From assembly GCA_964528595.1 (NCBI GenBank), contig CAZGTM010000024.1:1-56317 (forward strand): a stretch of DNA of 56,317 nt, given 5' to 3'. The notes below the pieces were generated by a model. That model made no database searches. It was not told the origin of the DNA and saw nothing but the letters and a program-made list of their open reading frames with translations. Positions within the stretch are counted from its first letter, which is position 1. Every line of letters starts with the position of its first letter. Source of the stretch: CAYFKJ01 sp964528595. GTDB taxonomy: Bacteria > Pseudomonadota > Alphaproteobacteria > UBA2966. This document shows, in pieces, positions 1-7,639 of the stretch. The position numbers and the translations under genes were made by a program.

Positions 1-37
1 CGCTTTGTCGCTGGTTCGAGTCCGGCCCGGGGAGCCA
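1..37 (+). tRNA. tRNA, 3' part only (Asn-like)
   Basis: Only the 3' end lies in the window. The T stem is GCTGG (10-14) with CCGGC (22-26) around the loop TTCGAGT (15-21). The acceptor strand CCGGGGA (27-33), discriminator G34 and encoded CCA (35-37) follow. The anticodon is outside the window. The 3' third resembles alphaproteobacterial tRNA-Asn from memory, but identity cannot be proven here. Confidence 0.8.
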
Positions 38-45
38 ATCAGATC

Positions 46-83
46 AGGGAGTTAGGCGTATTGGCCTAACTCCCTGTTTTGTT
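46..83 (+). terminator. Rho-independent terminator after the tRNA
   Basis: A perfect 12-bp stem, AGGGAGTTAGGC (46-57) with GCCTAACTCCCT (64-75), encloses a 6-nt loop and is followed by TGTTTTGTT. It begins nine bases after the tRNA CCA and is oriented to end its transcript. Confidence 0.85.
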
Positions 84-105
84 AATGTGACCATAATGTG
101 ACCAT
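84..105 (+). repeat. 11-bp perfect tandem repeat
   Basis: AATGTGACCAT occurs twice head to tail (84-94 and 95-105) directly behind the tRNA terminator. Short repeats next to a tRNA 3' end fit an integrase arm-type site or the remnant of an integration, but no integrase gene is in the window. Confidence 0.6.
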
Positions 106-250
106 CCAAATGCATATCGACGAACCGTTTCCATTTCCTGGCTGGCCTATCAGACAATTGTTTTCGATCGGTGACGCACGGCGCCTAGGGGTTCGAACGC
201 CTAGGTCTGGGTAATTGCGCCCCATTATCTTACATCCTGATGAATCATAA

Positions 251-288
251 TTAGTAGGTCGGGTGTTCGAATCATCCCTGCGGCACCA
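251..288 (+). other. Isolated tRNA 3'-end fragment, possible attachment-site remnant
   Basis: GGGTG (261-265) and CATCC (273-277) form a T stem, with one G-T pair, around TTCGAAT. They are followed by a 7-nt acceptor strand CTGCGGC (278-284), A285 and CCA (286-288). No matching 5' half (expected to start GCCGCAG) is found in the preceding 90 bases, so this is a tRNA tail without its body. Such tails are left when an integrating element uses a tRNA gene as attachment site. The stretch 289-374 shows nothing further. Confidence 0.5.
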
Positions 289-374
289 GCAATATCAAAT
301 CAGGCCCGCAAGACCCATTCGCAGCGCCACGGATCGCAGCCAAACGAATTATGTGACGATACAGAATAAATTTA

Positions 375-1028
375 CTAAGCGCCCAATTGAAGATTGAGAG
401 AGACTTGCTCGAATGGCACACCGGAAAGACGTGCAATCCGCGTTCTGGCATCCGCTAACACGTCGGCTATTGTTTCGGTAGAACCTGACGTTGGTATCGG
501 CTCGGCGCTGACAATTTGTGTCACTGGACCGACGTCCAAAGGAAAAGTTCCAAGTTGTTCATGACCTTCGCGAAGCAGCAGTGATTCGAATCCCTGCCAA
601 TTTGATTTTTCATGGCGATCAAGTGGCACCCAAAGTCCGTAACCTTCGGTCACTGCTCGGCCTGTAGATTTTTTTGCGGCCTGGGCGGCTTTGAACGTCT
701 CTCGTACAATGTCAGCAGGCATGGTGTAAACTTCCAAATTACGCGGGTTATCTACATCGTCTACCGCTGCAATGACAACAACGTCGACTTCATCGAGTGG
801 TTTCCATCCTTCACCAACGGGGGCGAAAGCAATGAAGCGATCTTGCGTGGTACGTAAAACGGCAACTTGCTCCGCACCGTCCCGCTTCAAAGTCCAAATA
901 GCGCCACGACCACGCTGAGGGCGTTTTTCAATTTCATATCCAACTGATTGCAAGGCTTTGACCGCGGCCTCGGACAATGCCCTACCAATTCTCGCTTTTC
1001 GTTCTTTTTTCTCTGATTTTGTCATCAT
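375..1028 (-). CDS. Hypothetical protein, 217 aa
   Basis: I do not recognise this protein. It starts with a lysine/arginine-rich stretch (MMTKSEKKERKARIGRAL), continues as a mixed alpha/beta protein with a Trp-Thr-Leu-Lys strand near residues 45-48 and a hydrophobic VDVVVIAAVDD strand near 82-92, and ends with a helix. There is no signal peptide or membrane segment. It stands alone, with AT-rich flanks (1029-1150 is strikingly A/T rich) unlike the GC-rich genes downstream, and lies next to tRNA fragments. This suggests an accessory or horizontally acquired gene. The AGGAGATT just upstream of the ATG supports the start. Confidence 0.75.
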   Translation of the reverse strand: MMTKSEKKERKARIGRALSEAAVKALQSVGYEIEKRPQRGRGAIWTLKRDGAEQVAVLRTTQDRFIAFAPVGEGWKPLDEVDVVVIAAVDDVDNPRNLEVYTMPADIVRETFKAAQAAKKSTGRAVTEGYGLWVPLDRHEKSNWQGFESLLLREGHEQLGTFPLDVGPVTQIVSAEPIPTSGSTETIADVLADARTRIARLSGVPFEQVSLNLQLGA

Positions 1029-1155
1029 AATCTCCTAATATTTTTCATATCATTAATTTCAAATATAGTTATGAATTGGCAATTAATCAACAAAAAAATT
1101 GTAAGAAATAAGAAAAATACCTAAGGAAATAGATGTTTTCAATACATGGCACGGC

Positions 1156-1185
1156 AACCAGGTGCCGGAATAGGCTCACCTGGTT
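1156..1185. repeat. Inverted repeat downstream of the CBS gene
   Basis: AACCAGGTG (1156-1164) and CACCTGGTT (1177-1185) form a 9-bp stem with a 12-nt loop. It lies 25 bases beyond the stop of the minus-strand CBS gene. No T-run follows on the minus strand, so it is at best a weak terminator or an mRNA-stabilising hairpin. Confidence 0.45.
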
Positions 1186-1209
1186 CCACGGCGTCACAGA
1201 GGCTATCGC

Positions 1210-1638
1210 CTAGCGGACGCGGGCAATATCTCTCATCGTGTCAAGTTCCAACTGAGCCTGATCCAACTGGTGCTTTACGATATCACCGATGCTGATCATC
1301 CCCTGCAATTCACCCGCCACCACGACCGGTACGTGCCGGACGTGTTTATAGGTCATCAGGCGCATGACGCTGTTGACGTCGTCTTCGGGCTTGCAGGTGT
1401 GCACGCCGGACATCAGTTCCTGGACCTCGCACTCGAGCGCTTCGGCACCTGTTTCGGCCTGGCCGTGCAGGACGTCCCTTTCCGTCAGGATGCCGACGAT
1501 GTCGCCGCGGGCTTCGCAGATCATGATGGCGCCGATCTTCTTGTCCCTGAAATTCCGGACCGCGGTTTCAATGCTGGCGGTCGGCAGCATTCTGAAAACG
1601 GAGCCGCTTTTTTTCTTCAAGATTTCCGATACAAGCAT
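1210..1638 (-). CDS. CBS-domain pair protein
   Basis: The protein, about 142 aa, consists almost entirely of two CBS motifs (a Bateman module), roughly residues 5-60 and 75-130. Recognisable segments are IGAIMICEARGDIVGILTER and HVPVVVAGELQGMISIGD. Such modules bind adenosine nucleotides and act as energy or redox sensors, often on a partner protein. No catalytic domain is attached, so the partner is unknown. I chose the ATG at 1638 because AAGGAG stands nine to ten bases before it; an upstream in-frame TTG at 1656 lacks such a site. A paralogue is encoded at 11382-11819, also beside a bacteriohemerythrin gene. Confidence 0.9.
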   Translation of the reverse strand: MLVSEILKKKSGSVFRMLPTASIETAVRNFRDKKIGAIMICEARGDIVGILTERDVLHGQAETGAEALECEVQELMSGVHTCKPEDDVNSVMRLMTYKHVRHVPVVVAGELQGMISIGDIVKHQLDQAQLELDTMRDIARVR

Positions 1639-1760
1639 CACTCCACTCCTTTGCAATCAATGCACAAGCAGAACAATCGGCATGGCGCCGCGCGGCGCGC
1701 CTACCCGGTCAATGAAAATCGGAACGGAATTAGAATCGAGCGATGAGGGCGGAAAAAACT

Positions 1761-2207
1761 CTAAGTCGCCGCCTTCAACAGCTTCGTTACGTAAACCTTA
1801 ATGACCAATTCCTCGCCAAGCTGCTCAACGGCGATTTTTGTCATCCGTTCCTTGATAAAACGAATATCAATGCCGGGAACGCCATCGGTCCGGTTGTTGG
1901 TTTCCCGATGCAAGTCCCGCAAAGCGGCGTCACGGAAGAAAGACATATTGGCAAGAACGTTATCCCGTTTATTTTTATCGGATATTTCAATCTTCACGTC
2001 CGCGACCATGTAGTGGGAGAATCGACGCCCCTTCCGAACCGGTATCGACAGATTGTCGATGGAGACGAAGGTATGGACTTTCTTGAAGGTGATGCCTTCT
2101 TCGGCGATGGTTTCGAAATCGCTCAGAACGAACCAAACGCCGGCGCCCAGCAGACCCAGGAAGAAGATAAAGCCGAAGGCGAATATCACGATTTTCTTGC
2201 TGGACAT
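1761..2207 (-). CDS. Membrane-anchored hypothetical protein (FliL-like layout)
   Basis: This 148-aa protein has one N-terminal membrane segment (about residues 5-28) after MSSKKIV, then a soluble, presumably periplasmic domain with repeated amphipathic strands (VADVKIEISDKNKRDNV) and a helix near the C terminus. Size and layout recall FliL-type stator-associated proteins, but no flagellar gene is nearby and the match is by impression only. The same-strand neighbours are hemerythrin (upstream) and the CBS protein (downstream), with gaps of 95 and 122 bases, so a loose operon is possible. Confidence 0.7.
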   Translation of the reverse strand: MSSKKIVIFAFGFIFFLGLLGAGVWFVLSDFETIAEEGITFKKVHTFVSIDNLSIPVRKGRRFSHYMVADVKIEISDKNKRDNVLANMSFFRDAALRDLHRETNNRTDGVPGIDIRFIKERMTKIAVEQLGEELVIKVYVTKLLKAAT

Positions 2208-2302
2208 GCCTAGTCTCCGCGCAAATCAGCGTCGCTCATAATAGATCATTTCGGCTTAAAATTCAAAATTCCGCCGTCACCGACGAGCCGCTTTAGGCAG
2301 CG

Positions 2303-2758
2303 TCAGGCATTGTCCGTATACTTACGGACCTCCGGTGCATATTTCGGATCTTCCTCCAGGACGTGGTGGACCAGCCAATTTTTCAGAAATCCCAGAAAGC
2401 CGTCGAAATCGAACATCTTCGGCGCCACAATGTAGCTTTGTTTGGTGGAGAAAAAGGCCTGGACGAAATTTGCGTGCAGCCGCTTGTGTTCGGCGAGACC
2501 CCGGTATCCCGCTTCCTGCATCATTTGCTCTTCGCGGGCAAAATGTTCGTGTACGTAGCGCGTCAGCATATCGAACGTATCGGCAACGGCTTTTTTCCCC
2601 TCGCGGCGCTTGATCGCGCGGTGAAGATTGTTGGCGGCGATGAAGAGACCGCGATGATCTTCATCGACTGACGCGATACCGATTTCATAGTCGTCCGACC
2701 AGGGCATGAACTCTTCATCGGCATCTCCCCCCGAAGGTGCCTTGAACAAATTGAACAT
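2303..2758 (-). CDS. Bacteriohemerythrin
   Basis: This single-domain, O2-binding four-helix protein is 151 aa, near the usual family length. All di-iron ligands can be assigned: H35 in DEDHRGLF, H72 and E76 in HEHFAREE, H91 and H95 in EHKRLH, H132 and D137 in the C-terminal HHVLEED. It opens with the family signature PWSDDYEIG. The protein is cytoplasmic and may store, deliver or sense oxygen. It is paralogous to the protein at 11994-12479, with the same MF(N/E)xF start and the same C-terminal FDxDGFLxFL region. The role here is inferred from the family. Confidence 0.93.
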   Translation of the reverse strand: MFNLFKAPSGGDADEEFMPWSDDYEIGIASVDEDHRGLFIAANNLHRAIKRREGKKAVADTFDMLTRYVHEHFAREEQMMQEAGYRGLAEHKRLHANFVQAFFSTKQSYIVAPKMFDFDGFLGFLKNWLVHHVLEEDPKYAPEVRKYTDNA

Positions 2759-2834
2759 AACCTCTCCCCACCATTCCTTTTGTGGTTACATTATAGGATT
2801 TCCGCTTTGGCTCCAGCGGGTTTTTATCCATTTT

Positions 2835-3641
2835 TCAGCCAAAAACGAGGTTGGACGTCTGAACCCCCATGACCTCGTGGGTGGAAACCCTGGCGCCGGT
2901 CTCATCCGCCGCGCCGGCCGCTACCATGAGGGGTAGCAAATGCTCCTCGCGTGGATGGCTGGCACGTGCCTTTGGTGCTTTTTCCCAGCGGCTGAGAACC
3001 GACCAGCGTTCATCCGCAGGTAGTTGAGATGTTTCCGTCAGCCATTGGTCGAACTCAACGGAGTCGTCAAATCCACGCTCGGTCATGTATCCGTCGAAGT
3101 TGTGATAGCTAAAGCCGCTGCCAATGATCAACACGCCCTCGTCGCGCAACGGCGCAAGAGCGTGCCCGATCTCAAGGTGAAAGAGCGGGTCCAGGTCTCC
3201 CCGGAGTGAAAGAGCGACGGTGGGGATGTCGGCTTCGGGACGGACCAGCTTCATGGGCACGAAGACGCCGTGATCGAAACCGCGTCCTTGGTCCACGACA
3301 TTGGGCAACCCGGCTTGCGACAGCAGCGCCGATGTTTTTTCGGCAAGTTCCGGGTCACCTGGCGCAGGCCAGGTCAATTCGTAGGTGTGATCGGGAAATC
3401 CGTAGTAATCGTAAATGAGTTCGGGCGCCGCGCCCCCGGTTACAGCGGTCGTCGGCGCCTCCCAGTGGGCCGAAACGATCAGGAACGCAGCCGGTTCGAC
3501 ACCGAGTTCCGCCAACAGTCCAGTCAACCAGTCACGCAGTTCGTGCCAGGTATTCGGCGGACCCATGGTCCACTCCATAAAAAAGCAGGGACCGCCGCCG
3601 TGGGCCAGGAAGATGGTCGGCATTTTTGTGGTTTCATTCAT
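2835..3641 (-). CDS. Class III extradiol dioxygenase family protein (4,5-DOPA dioxygenase-like)
   Basis: The protein is about 268 aa. The LigB-type fold is indicated by MPTIFLAHGGGP at the start (metal-site His), ISAHWEA-like LIVSAHWEAPTTAV near residue 60, and GSGFSYHN in the middle. These positions supply the three His of the non-heme iron/zinc site typical of the DODA/YgiD subgroup. Family members cleave catechols such as L-DOPA; the true substrate is unknown. It is transcribed divergently from the SDR gene at 3758 across about 115 bases that must hold both promoters. The ATG at 3641 is preferred over the TTG just upstream. Confidence 0.87.
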   Translation of the reverse strand: MNETTKMPTIFLAHGGGPCFFMEWTMGPPNTWHELRDWLTGLLAELGVEPAAFLIVSAHWEAPTTAVTGGAAPELIYDYYGFPDHTYELTWPAPGDPELAEKTSALLSQAGLPNVVDQGRGFDHGVFVPMKLVRPEADIPTVALSLRGDLDPLFHLEIGHALAPLRDEGVLIIGSGFSYHNFDGYMTERGFDDSVEFDQWLTETSQLPADERWSVLSRWEKAPKARASHPREEHLLPLMVAAGAADETGARVSTHEVMGVQTSNLVFG

Positions 3642-3757
3642 CCCCAAAGTCTATCGGAAAAGCGCCCTGCGGACAGGCCTATTCCCTTGACCGGGGGAGT
3701 TGGTTACTGTCGCTGTCGGTTAGTTATTTTGTTCGATAAGCGGAACCGGAGTACGGC

Positions 3758-4567
3758 GTGACGCTTCAAGGCAGGACGGCATTGGTAACAGGCGCGGCGC
3801 GCGGCATTGGCCGGGCGATCGCCCTGCGTCTGGCCCGGGACGGTGCAAACCTCGCCCTAATGGATGTATCGGACGAGGTCGAAGTGACCGCCGAGATGGT
3901 TCGTGAAATGGACGCCAAAGCGGTGACGGCGCTGGCAGACGTCAGTGATGCAAGGGCCATTGATGCGGCAGCGGAAACATTAGCGGCCGAACTCGGACCC
4001 ATCGGCATATTGGTCAACAATGCCGGCCTGGTGAAAAACATCGCGCCCGTGGGCAAGATGTCTTCGGATGCATGGGATACCGAAATAGGCGTCAACCTTA
4101 GTGGCCCCTTCCATCTTATCCGCGCCCTGGTCGGACCGATGGCCGACGCAGGCTGGGGCCGGATCATCAATATCTCCTCGGTGGCGGCGCGGGCCGGCCT
4201 GCACTACCAGGCCGGCTACAGCGCCTCCAAAAGCGGCGTGTTGGGCCTGACCCATACCGTGACCCTGGAATACGCCCGCCACGGGATTACCTGCAACGCC
4301 GTTCTGCCGGGCGTGATCGAGACCGAAAACGTCCTGGCCATGCCCAAAGCCATCCGCGAGAGCGTCGAAGCCATCGCTCCTGCCCGGCGCCTGGGTAAGG
4401 TCGAGGAAGTCGCGCACCTCGTGGCCTTTCTGGCGTCGGACGAAGCGGCCTATATTAGCGGTGCGGAAATCGATATCGACGGCGGCACGCGCCTAAACGC
4501 CACGCCGCTCGGCAGCCGCGGCGAACTGAAGGAGCGCGCCGACGCGCTCACCCGTGCGCTCGACTAG
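3758..4567 (+). CDS. Short-chain dehydrogenase/reductase
   Basis: This classical SDR has 269 aa. TGAARGIG at about residues 11-18 is the NAD(P)-binding glycine motif, NNAG lies near residue 85, and the catalytic Ser (ISSVAARAG) and YSASK (Tyr-x3-Lys) are present. The C-terminal YISGAEIDIDGG is FabG-like. The GTG start at 3758 has GGAG about ten bases before it. It is the first gene of an operon with the acyl-CoA mutase (9-bp gap) and its B12 subunit. The context suggests it oxidises or reduces a hydroxyacyl/ketoacyl-CoA made or used by the mutase; that link is inference. Confidence 0.92.
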   Translation: MTLQGRTALVTGAARGIGRAIALRLARDGANLALMDVSDEVEVTAEMVREMDAKAVTALADVSDARAIDAAAETLAAELGPIGILVNNAGLVKNIAPVGKMSSDAWDTEIGVNLSGPFHLIRALVGPMADAGWGRIINISSVAARAGLHYQAGYSASKSGVLGLTHTVTLEYARHGITCNAVLPGVIETENVLAMPKAIRESVEAIAPARRLGKVEEVAHLVAFLASDEAAYISGAEIDIDGGTRLNATPLGSRGELKERADALTRALD

Positions 4568-4576
4568 GAGAAGACC

Positions 4577-6166
4577 ATGACCGATTCCGGCACCAGTTAT
4601 TCCGGCATCCCGCTTGAGCCGTTTTATGCGGCGGAGGGGGACGACGACAACGCCCCCGGCGCCTATCCCTACACCCGGGGCAAGCGCCTGCCGCGTCCCG
4701 GCCAATCCTGGATCCTGCGCGAACTCTCCGGCGAAGGGACGCCCGAACGCTCCAATGAGCAGTTCAAATCATTAATTAAGAAAGGCCAACAAGGCCTTGA
4801 TATCATTGGTGATACGCCAACTATGGCGATGCTCGATCCCGACCATCCCCATGCCGTGCATGCGGTTGGCAGCCAGGGCGTGTCGCTGTGCTGTCGGGCC
4901 GATTACGAGGCCCTCTACCGCGACCTCGCGCTGGACGAACTGAGCTTTTCGCAGTCCCTGCCCTCCGTGCCGGGCATCGCTGGCCTCTACCTGGTGGCCA
5001 AGGAGCGCGGGATGCCCTCGGAGGTTTTGCGCGGCTCAGCCATACAGGTGGCGCTTTACGAGGACGACTGCAGTTACTCCCGCCATTTGCCACTGAAGCT
5101 GCGCATGCGCATGGCGACCGATTCGATCGCCTTCGCCACGGAAAAAATGCCCAAGTTTCATGCGCTGATGGAAGACACCTATTTCTTCAGCGAGACCGGT
5201 CTCGATTCGGTCGAGGAAATGGCGCTCGGATTTGTCGAGCTGCGCTACTACATCCGGGAATTGCTCAAAGCCGGTGTCGACGTCGACGCTTTCGCACCGC
5301 GCATCGGCATCCTGCTGACTTGCCGCATGGATCTCTTTGAGGAAATCGCCAAGATCCGCGCTACCCGGCGTATTTATGCCCGCATGATGAAGGAAGAGTT
5401 CGGCGCCCGCGATCCCCGTTCCATGGCGCTGACGGTGACGGCCCACACTTCGGGCCTGACGATGACCGCCCAGCAACCCGTCAACAACGTCGCGCGCGGT
5501 GGCATGCAGGCCGTGGCGATGGCGATGGCCGGGGTCCAGGCCATGGAGATATCGACCTTCGACGAGGCCTACCGAACGCCGAGCGAGGAAGCCCACATGG
5601 TCGGCCTGCGCACCCAGCAAATCGTGCAGCTCGAAACCAACGTCACCAAAGTGGCCGACCCCTTGGGCGGTTCCTACTACGTCGAGGCGCTGACGGACGA
5701 GCTGGAGCAACGCATCATGACCGAACTCGAGCGTATCGAGGCGGCCGGCGATATCGCAGAACTATCGGAACAGGGCTACTTCCGGCGTATCTTCAACCAG
5801 GCCATGGAACGCCTGGGCCGCGACGTCAACGACGGCACCATTCAACGGGTGGGCGTCAACAGCCACCAGATACCCGACGCCGAGTACCATATGCTGAAGG
5901 AGGCCTCGGAACAGAAGATCGAACCCTACCGCGGCCAGATCGACCGCATACGGGAATTCAAGCAAAACCGCGACCAGGAGCGTTTCAAACAAGCCCTCGG
6001 CGCGCTCTACGATGCGGCACGCGACGATCGCGTCAACATCATGGAGTCCTATGTGGCGGCCCTGGAAGCCGACGCCACCGTCGGGGAGACCGCGGGCGCG
6101 TTGCGCCAGGCTTACGGCCAACCGTACGATCCGCTAGGGCAGCAATCCTCGCCGCTAGGCATCTGA
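4577..6166 (+). CDS. B12-dependent acyl-CoA mutase, large subunit (non-canonical, MCM family)
   Basis: This 529-aa protein has the methylmalonyl-CoA mutase alpha-domain fold: YPYTRG (residues 30-35, CoA tunnel), FAPRI, FEEIAKIRATRRIYARMM, TAHTSG and the FDEAYRTPSEEA segment. It lacks the C-terminal B12 domain, which is a separate gene one base downstream, as in isobutyryl-CoA and 2-hydroxyisobutyryl-CoA mutases. Aligned by eye to P. freudenreichii MCM, Tyr243 is kept (Y202) but His244 is Phe (F203, in DTYFFSETG). The Tyr89 position falls on about R40, and the TIQND...R207 region reads SAIQVALYEDDCSYSR. Methylmalonyl-CoA is therefore unlikely to be the substrate. The GGAG about six bases before the ATG supports the start. 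Confidence 0.92.
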   Translation: MTDSGTSYSGIPLEPFYAAEGDDDNAPGAYPYTRGKRLPRPGQSWILRELSGEGTPERSNEQFKSLIKKGQQGLDIIGDTPTMAMLDPDHPHAVHAVGSQGVSLCCRADYEALYRDLALDELSFSQSLPSVPGIAGLYLVAKERGMPSEVLRGSAIQVALYEDDCSYSRHLPLKLRMRMATDSIAFATEKMPKFHALMEDTYFFSETGLDSVEEMALGFVELRYYIRELLKAGVDVDAFAPRIGILLTCRMDLFEEIAKIRATRRIYARMMKEEFGARDPRSMALTVTAHTSGLTMTAQQPVNNVARGGMQAVAMAMAGVQAMEISTFDEAYRTPSEEAHMVGLRTQQIVQLETNVTKVADPLGGSYYVEALTDELEQRIMTELERIEAAGDIAELSEQGYFRRIFNQAMERLGRDVNDGTIQRVGVNSHQIPDAEYHMLKEASEQKIEPYRGQIDRIREFKQNRDQERFKQALGALYDAARDDRVNIMESYVAALEADATVGETAGALRQAYGQPYDPLGQQSSPLGI

Positions 6167-6167
6167 T

Positions 6168-6593
6168 ATGACGGCATCCGCCCCCCCAATCCGGATCCTC
6201 GTCACTATTCTCGGCATGGACCAGCACGAGGTCGGCGCCCTGGCCGTGGCGGCGACGTTGCGGGATGCGGGAATGGAAGTGGTTTACGGCGGCCGCTTCA
6301 ATCTGCCGCCCGCCGTCATCAGCAGCGCCCTGCAGGAAGACGTCGACGTCATCGGCATCAGCGCCCACAGCTGGGAATACCTCTATTACCTCGACGATAT
6401 CTTCAAGGGTCTGGCCGATGCCGGCATGGACATTCCTGTCATTGTCGGCGGCTCCGTCGTGACCGAAAAGGACAAGACGGATATTCTGGAAAAAGGCGTC
6501 GCGGCGGCCTTCGGCCCGACCGATACGACCGATGGCATGATCAGCGAAATCCAGAGCGTCGTCGAGAAATACCGCGCCAAGGAAGACGCTTAG
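6168..6593 (+). CDS. Cobalamin-binding subunit of the acyl-CoA mutase
   Basis: This 141-aa stand-alone B12-binding domain has a flavodoxin-like fold. The base-off/His-on motif D18-x-H20-x-x-G23 is present (GMDQHEVGA), so H20 should be the lower cobalt ligand. ISAHS near residue 66 and VGGSVVTEKD near 96 correspond to the usual dimethylbenzimidazole-pocket loops. The length matches small subunits such as IcmB/HcmB (about 136 aa). The gene starts one base after the stop of the large subunit, implying translational coupling and a heteromeric enzyme. No cobalamin riboswitch is visible in front of the operon. Confidence 0.94.
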   Translation: MTASAPPIRILVTILGMDQHEVGALAVAATLRDAGMEVVYGGRFNLPPAVISSALQEDVDVIGISAHSWEYLYYLDDIFKGLADAGMDIPVIVGGSVVTEKDKTDILEKGVAAAFGPTDTTDGMISEIQSVVEKYRAKEDA

Positions 6594-6598
6594 TCCAC

Positions 6599-7408
6599 TC
6601 AGACCAGAACGAACGCGTCCTGCTCGCCGCGCACCGCCCGCAGCAGCGACTGCCAGACCGAATCCGCCATTTCGGTACCGGAAACGCCGACCGCGGGCTG
6701 GCGCTTTTCGGTTCTCACATAGCTGCCGTCCCGGCCCCAGGCCTCGACCTCGGCCACCGCGCAATCGAGGCCGGGATCGGCCACGAACAGACACTCGCAG
6801 CGGTCCAATCCGGTCGACAGCAGCGCGCAGGTCACCATAGTGTTGACGTTGCGTGGGAATTTCGTGGCGATCTCACGGGCCGAGCCTTCGAAAATGGTGG
6901 TCGGGCCGTCCGCCGCCAGGCCGGCATTGCCGTGGTCGGAGAAATCGATGTTTTCAGGGTTCTTGCGGAAAGTGATGCGCACCCTGTTCCATTCATCGCG
7001 GCGCATCATCAGGGCGCTGCCGCCGATCAGGGCGCCGGCGGCGAGGTATAGCTTGGTGCCGCTCACCATTGCCGTTTCAGTCAGCTCGGCGCGCAAATCA
7101 TCATCGACCAGCGCCGTCGTCGACAGCGGCATGTAATTGCTGTGGCGCAAAAAAGCCGCGCCGTATTCGGCCGTAATCGCGGGATGGGCGGTTTCGACGA
7201 TCAGGTTGGCCGCATAATTACCGGCATTCGCCAGGTTCCGCAGCACCTTCATTTCTTCGATATGCGACAAGCGCTCCGGCGTCCGGTTATGGACGAACGC
7301 CAGGCCCAAGCCGTTCTCGAGGGCGCTGATGCGTTCGACCAAGGTTTGACCGATGAAACCGTAGCCGATAACGCCGATGCGCGGCCGTTTGGAAGAAGAT
7401 TGGTTCAT
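6599..7408 (-). CDS. Aspartate dehydrogenase-like oxidoreductase
   Basis: This protein of about 269 aa has an N-terminal NAD(P)-binding Rossmann motif (IGVIGYGFIGQTL) and the DUF108/L-aspartate dehydrogenase C-terminal domain (FPRNVNTMVTCALLSTGLDR, VADPGLDCAVAEVEAWG). Family enzymes deaminate L-aspartate to iminoaspartate, often feeding NAD synthesis, but members near catabolic genes can act on other substrates. It converges on the B12 mutase operon with only five bases between the stops. I chose the ATG at 7408; an upstream TTG at 7435 has no better ribosome site. The divergent spacer 7436-7639 shows no clear site. Confidence 0.83.
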   Translation of the reverse strand: MNQSSSKRPRIGVIGYGFIGQTLVERISALENGLGLAFVHNRTPERLSHIEEMKVLRNLANAGNYAANLIVETAHPAITAEYGAAFLRHSNYMPLSTTALVDDDLRAELTETAMVSGTKLYLAAGALIGGSALMMRRDEWNRVRITFRKNPENIDFSDHGNAGLAADGPTTIFEGSAREIATKFPRNVNTMVTCALLSTGLDRCECLFVADPGLDCAVAEVEAWGRDGSYVRTEKRQPAVGVSGTEMADSVWQSLLRAVRGEQDAFVLV

Positions 7409-7639
7409 ACGTTGGCCGATCCGTCCGTTCAGCAAAATGGTGGTATCAACAATACCGCCAGCCGCGGAAATTGTTCGAAAAATTCAATGAAATGGAAGTC
7501 CGGTTTTGAAGGTAAAGCGGCCTCGCTTTTTCGGCTCCGGACGCCCCAGACGGGCCGCTAGCATCTTTGCTTTCCAAACGGTTTTGAGTCACGCTTGGTG
7601 AACATTCGCCGCTTGGTTGATTGACTGGAGGTGCGTACC

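Noticed and set aside
1029..1209. AT-rich stretch considered as an origin or transposon end
   Set aside because: No DnaA boxes, iterons or matching inverted repeats at its edges; it most simply holds the promoter of the unknown gene.
3648..3757. Search for a cobalamin riboswitch in front of the SDR/mutase/B12 operon
   Set aside because: The 110-base spacer is too short for a full B12 riboswitch and lacks a recognisable B12 box.
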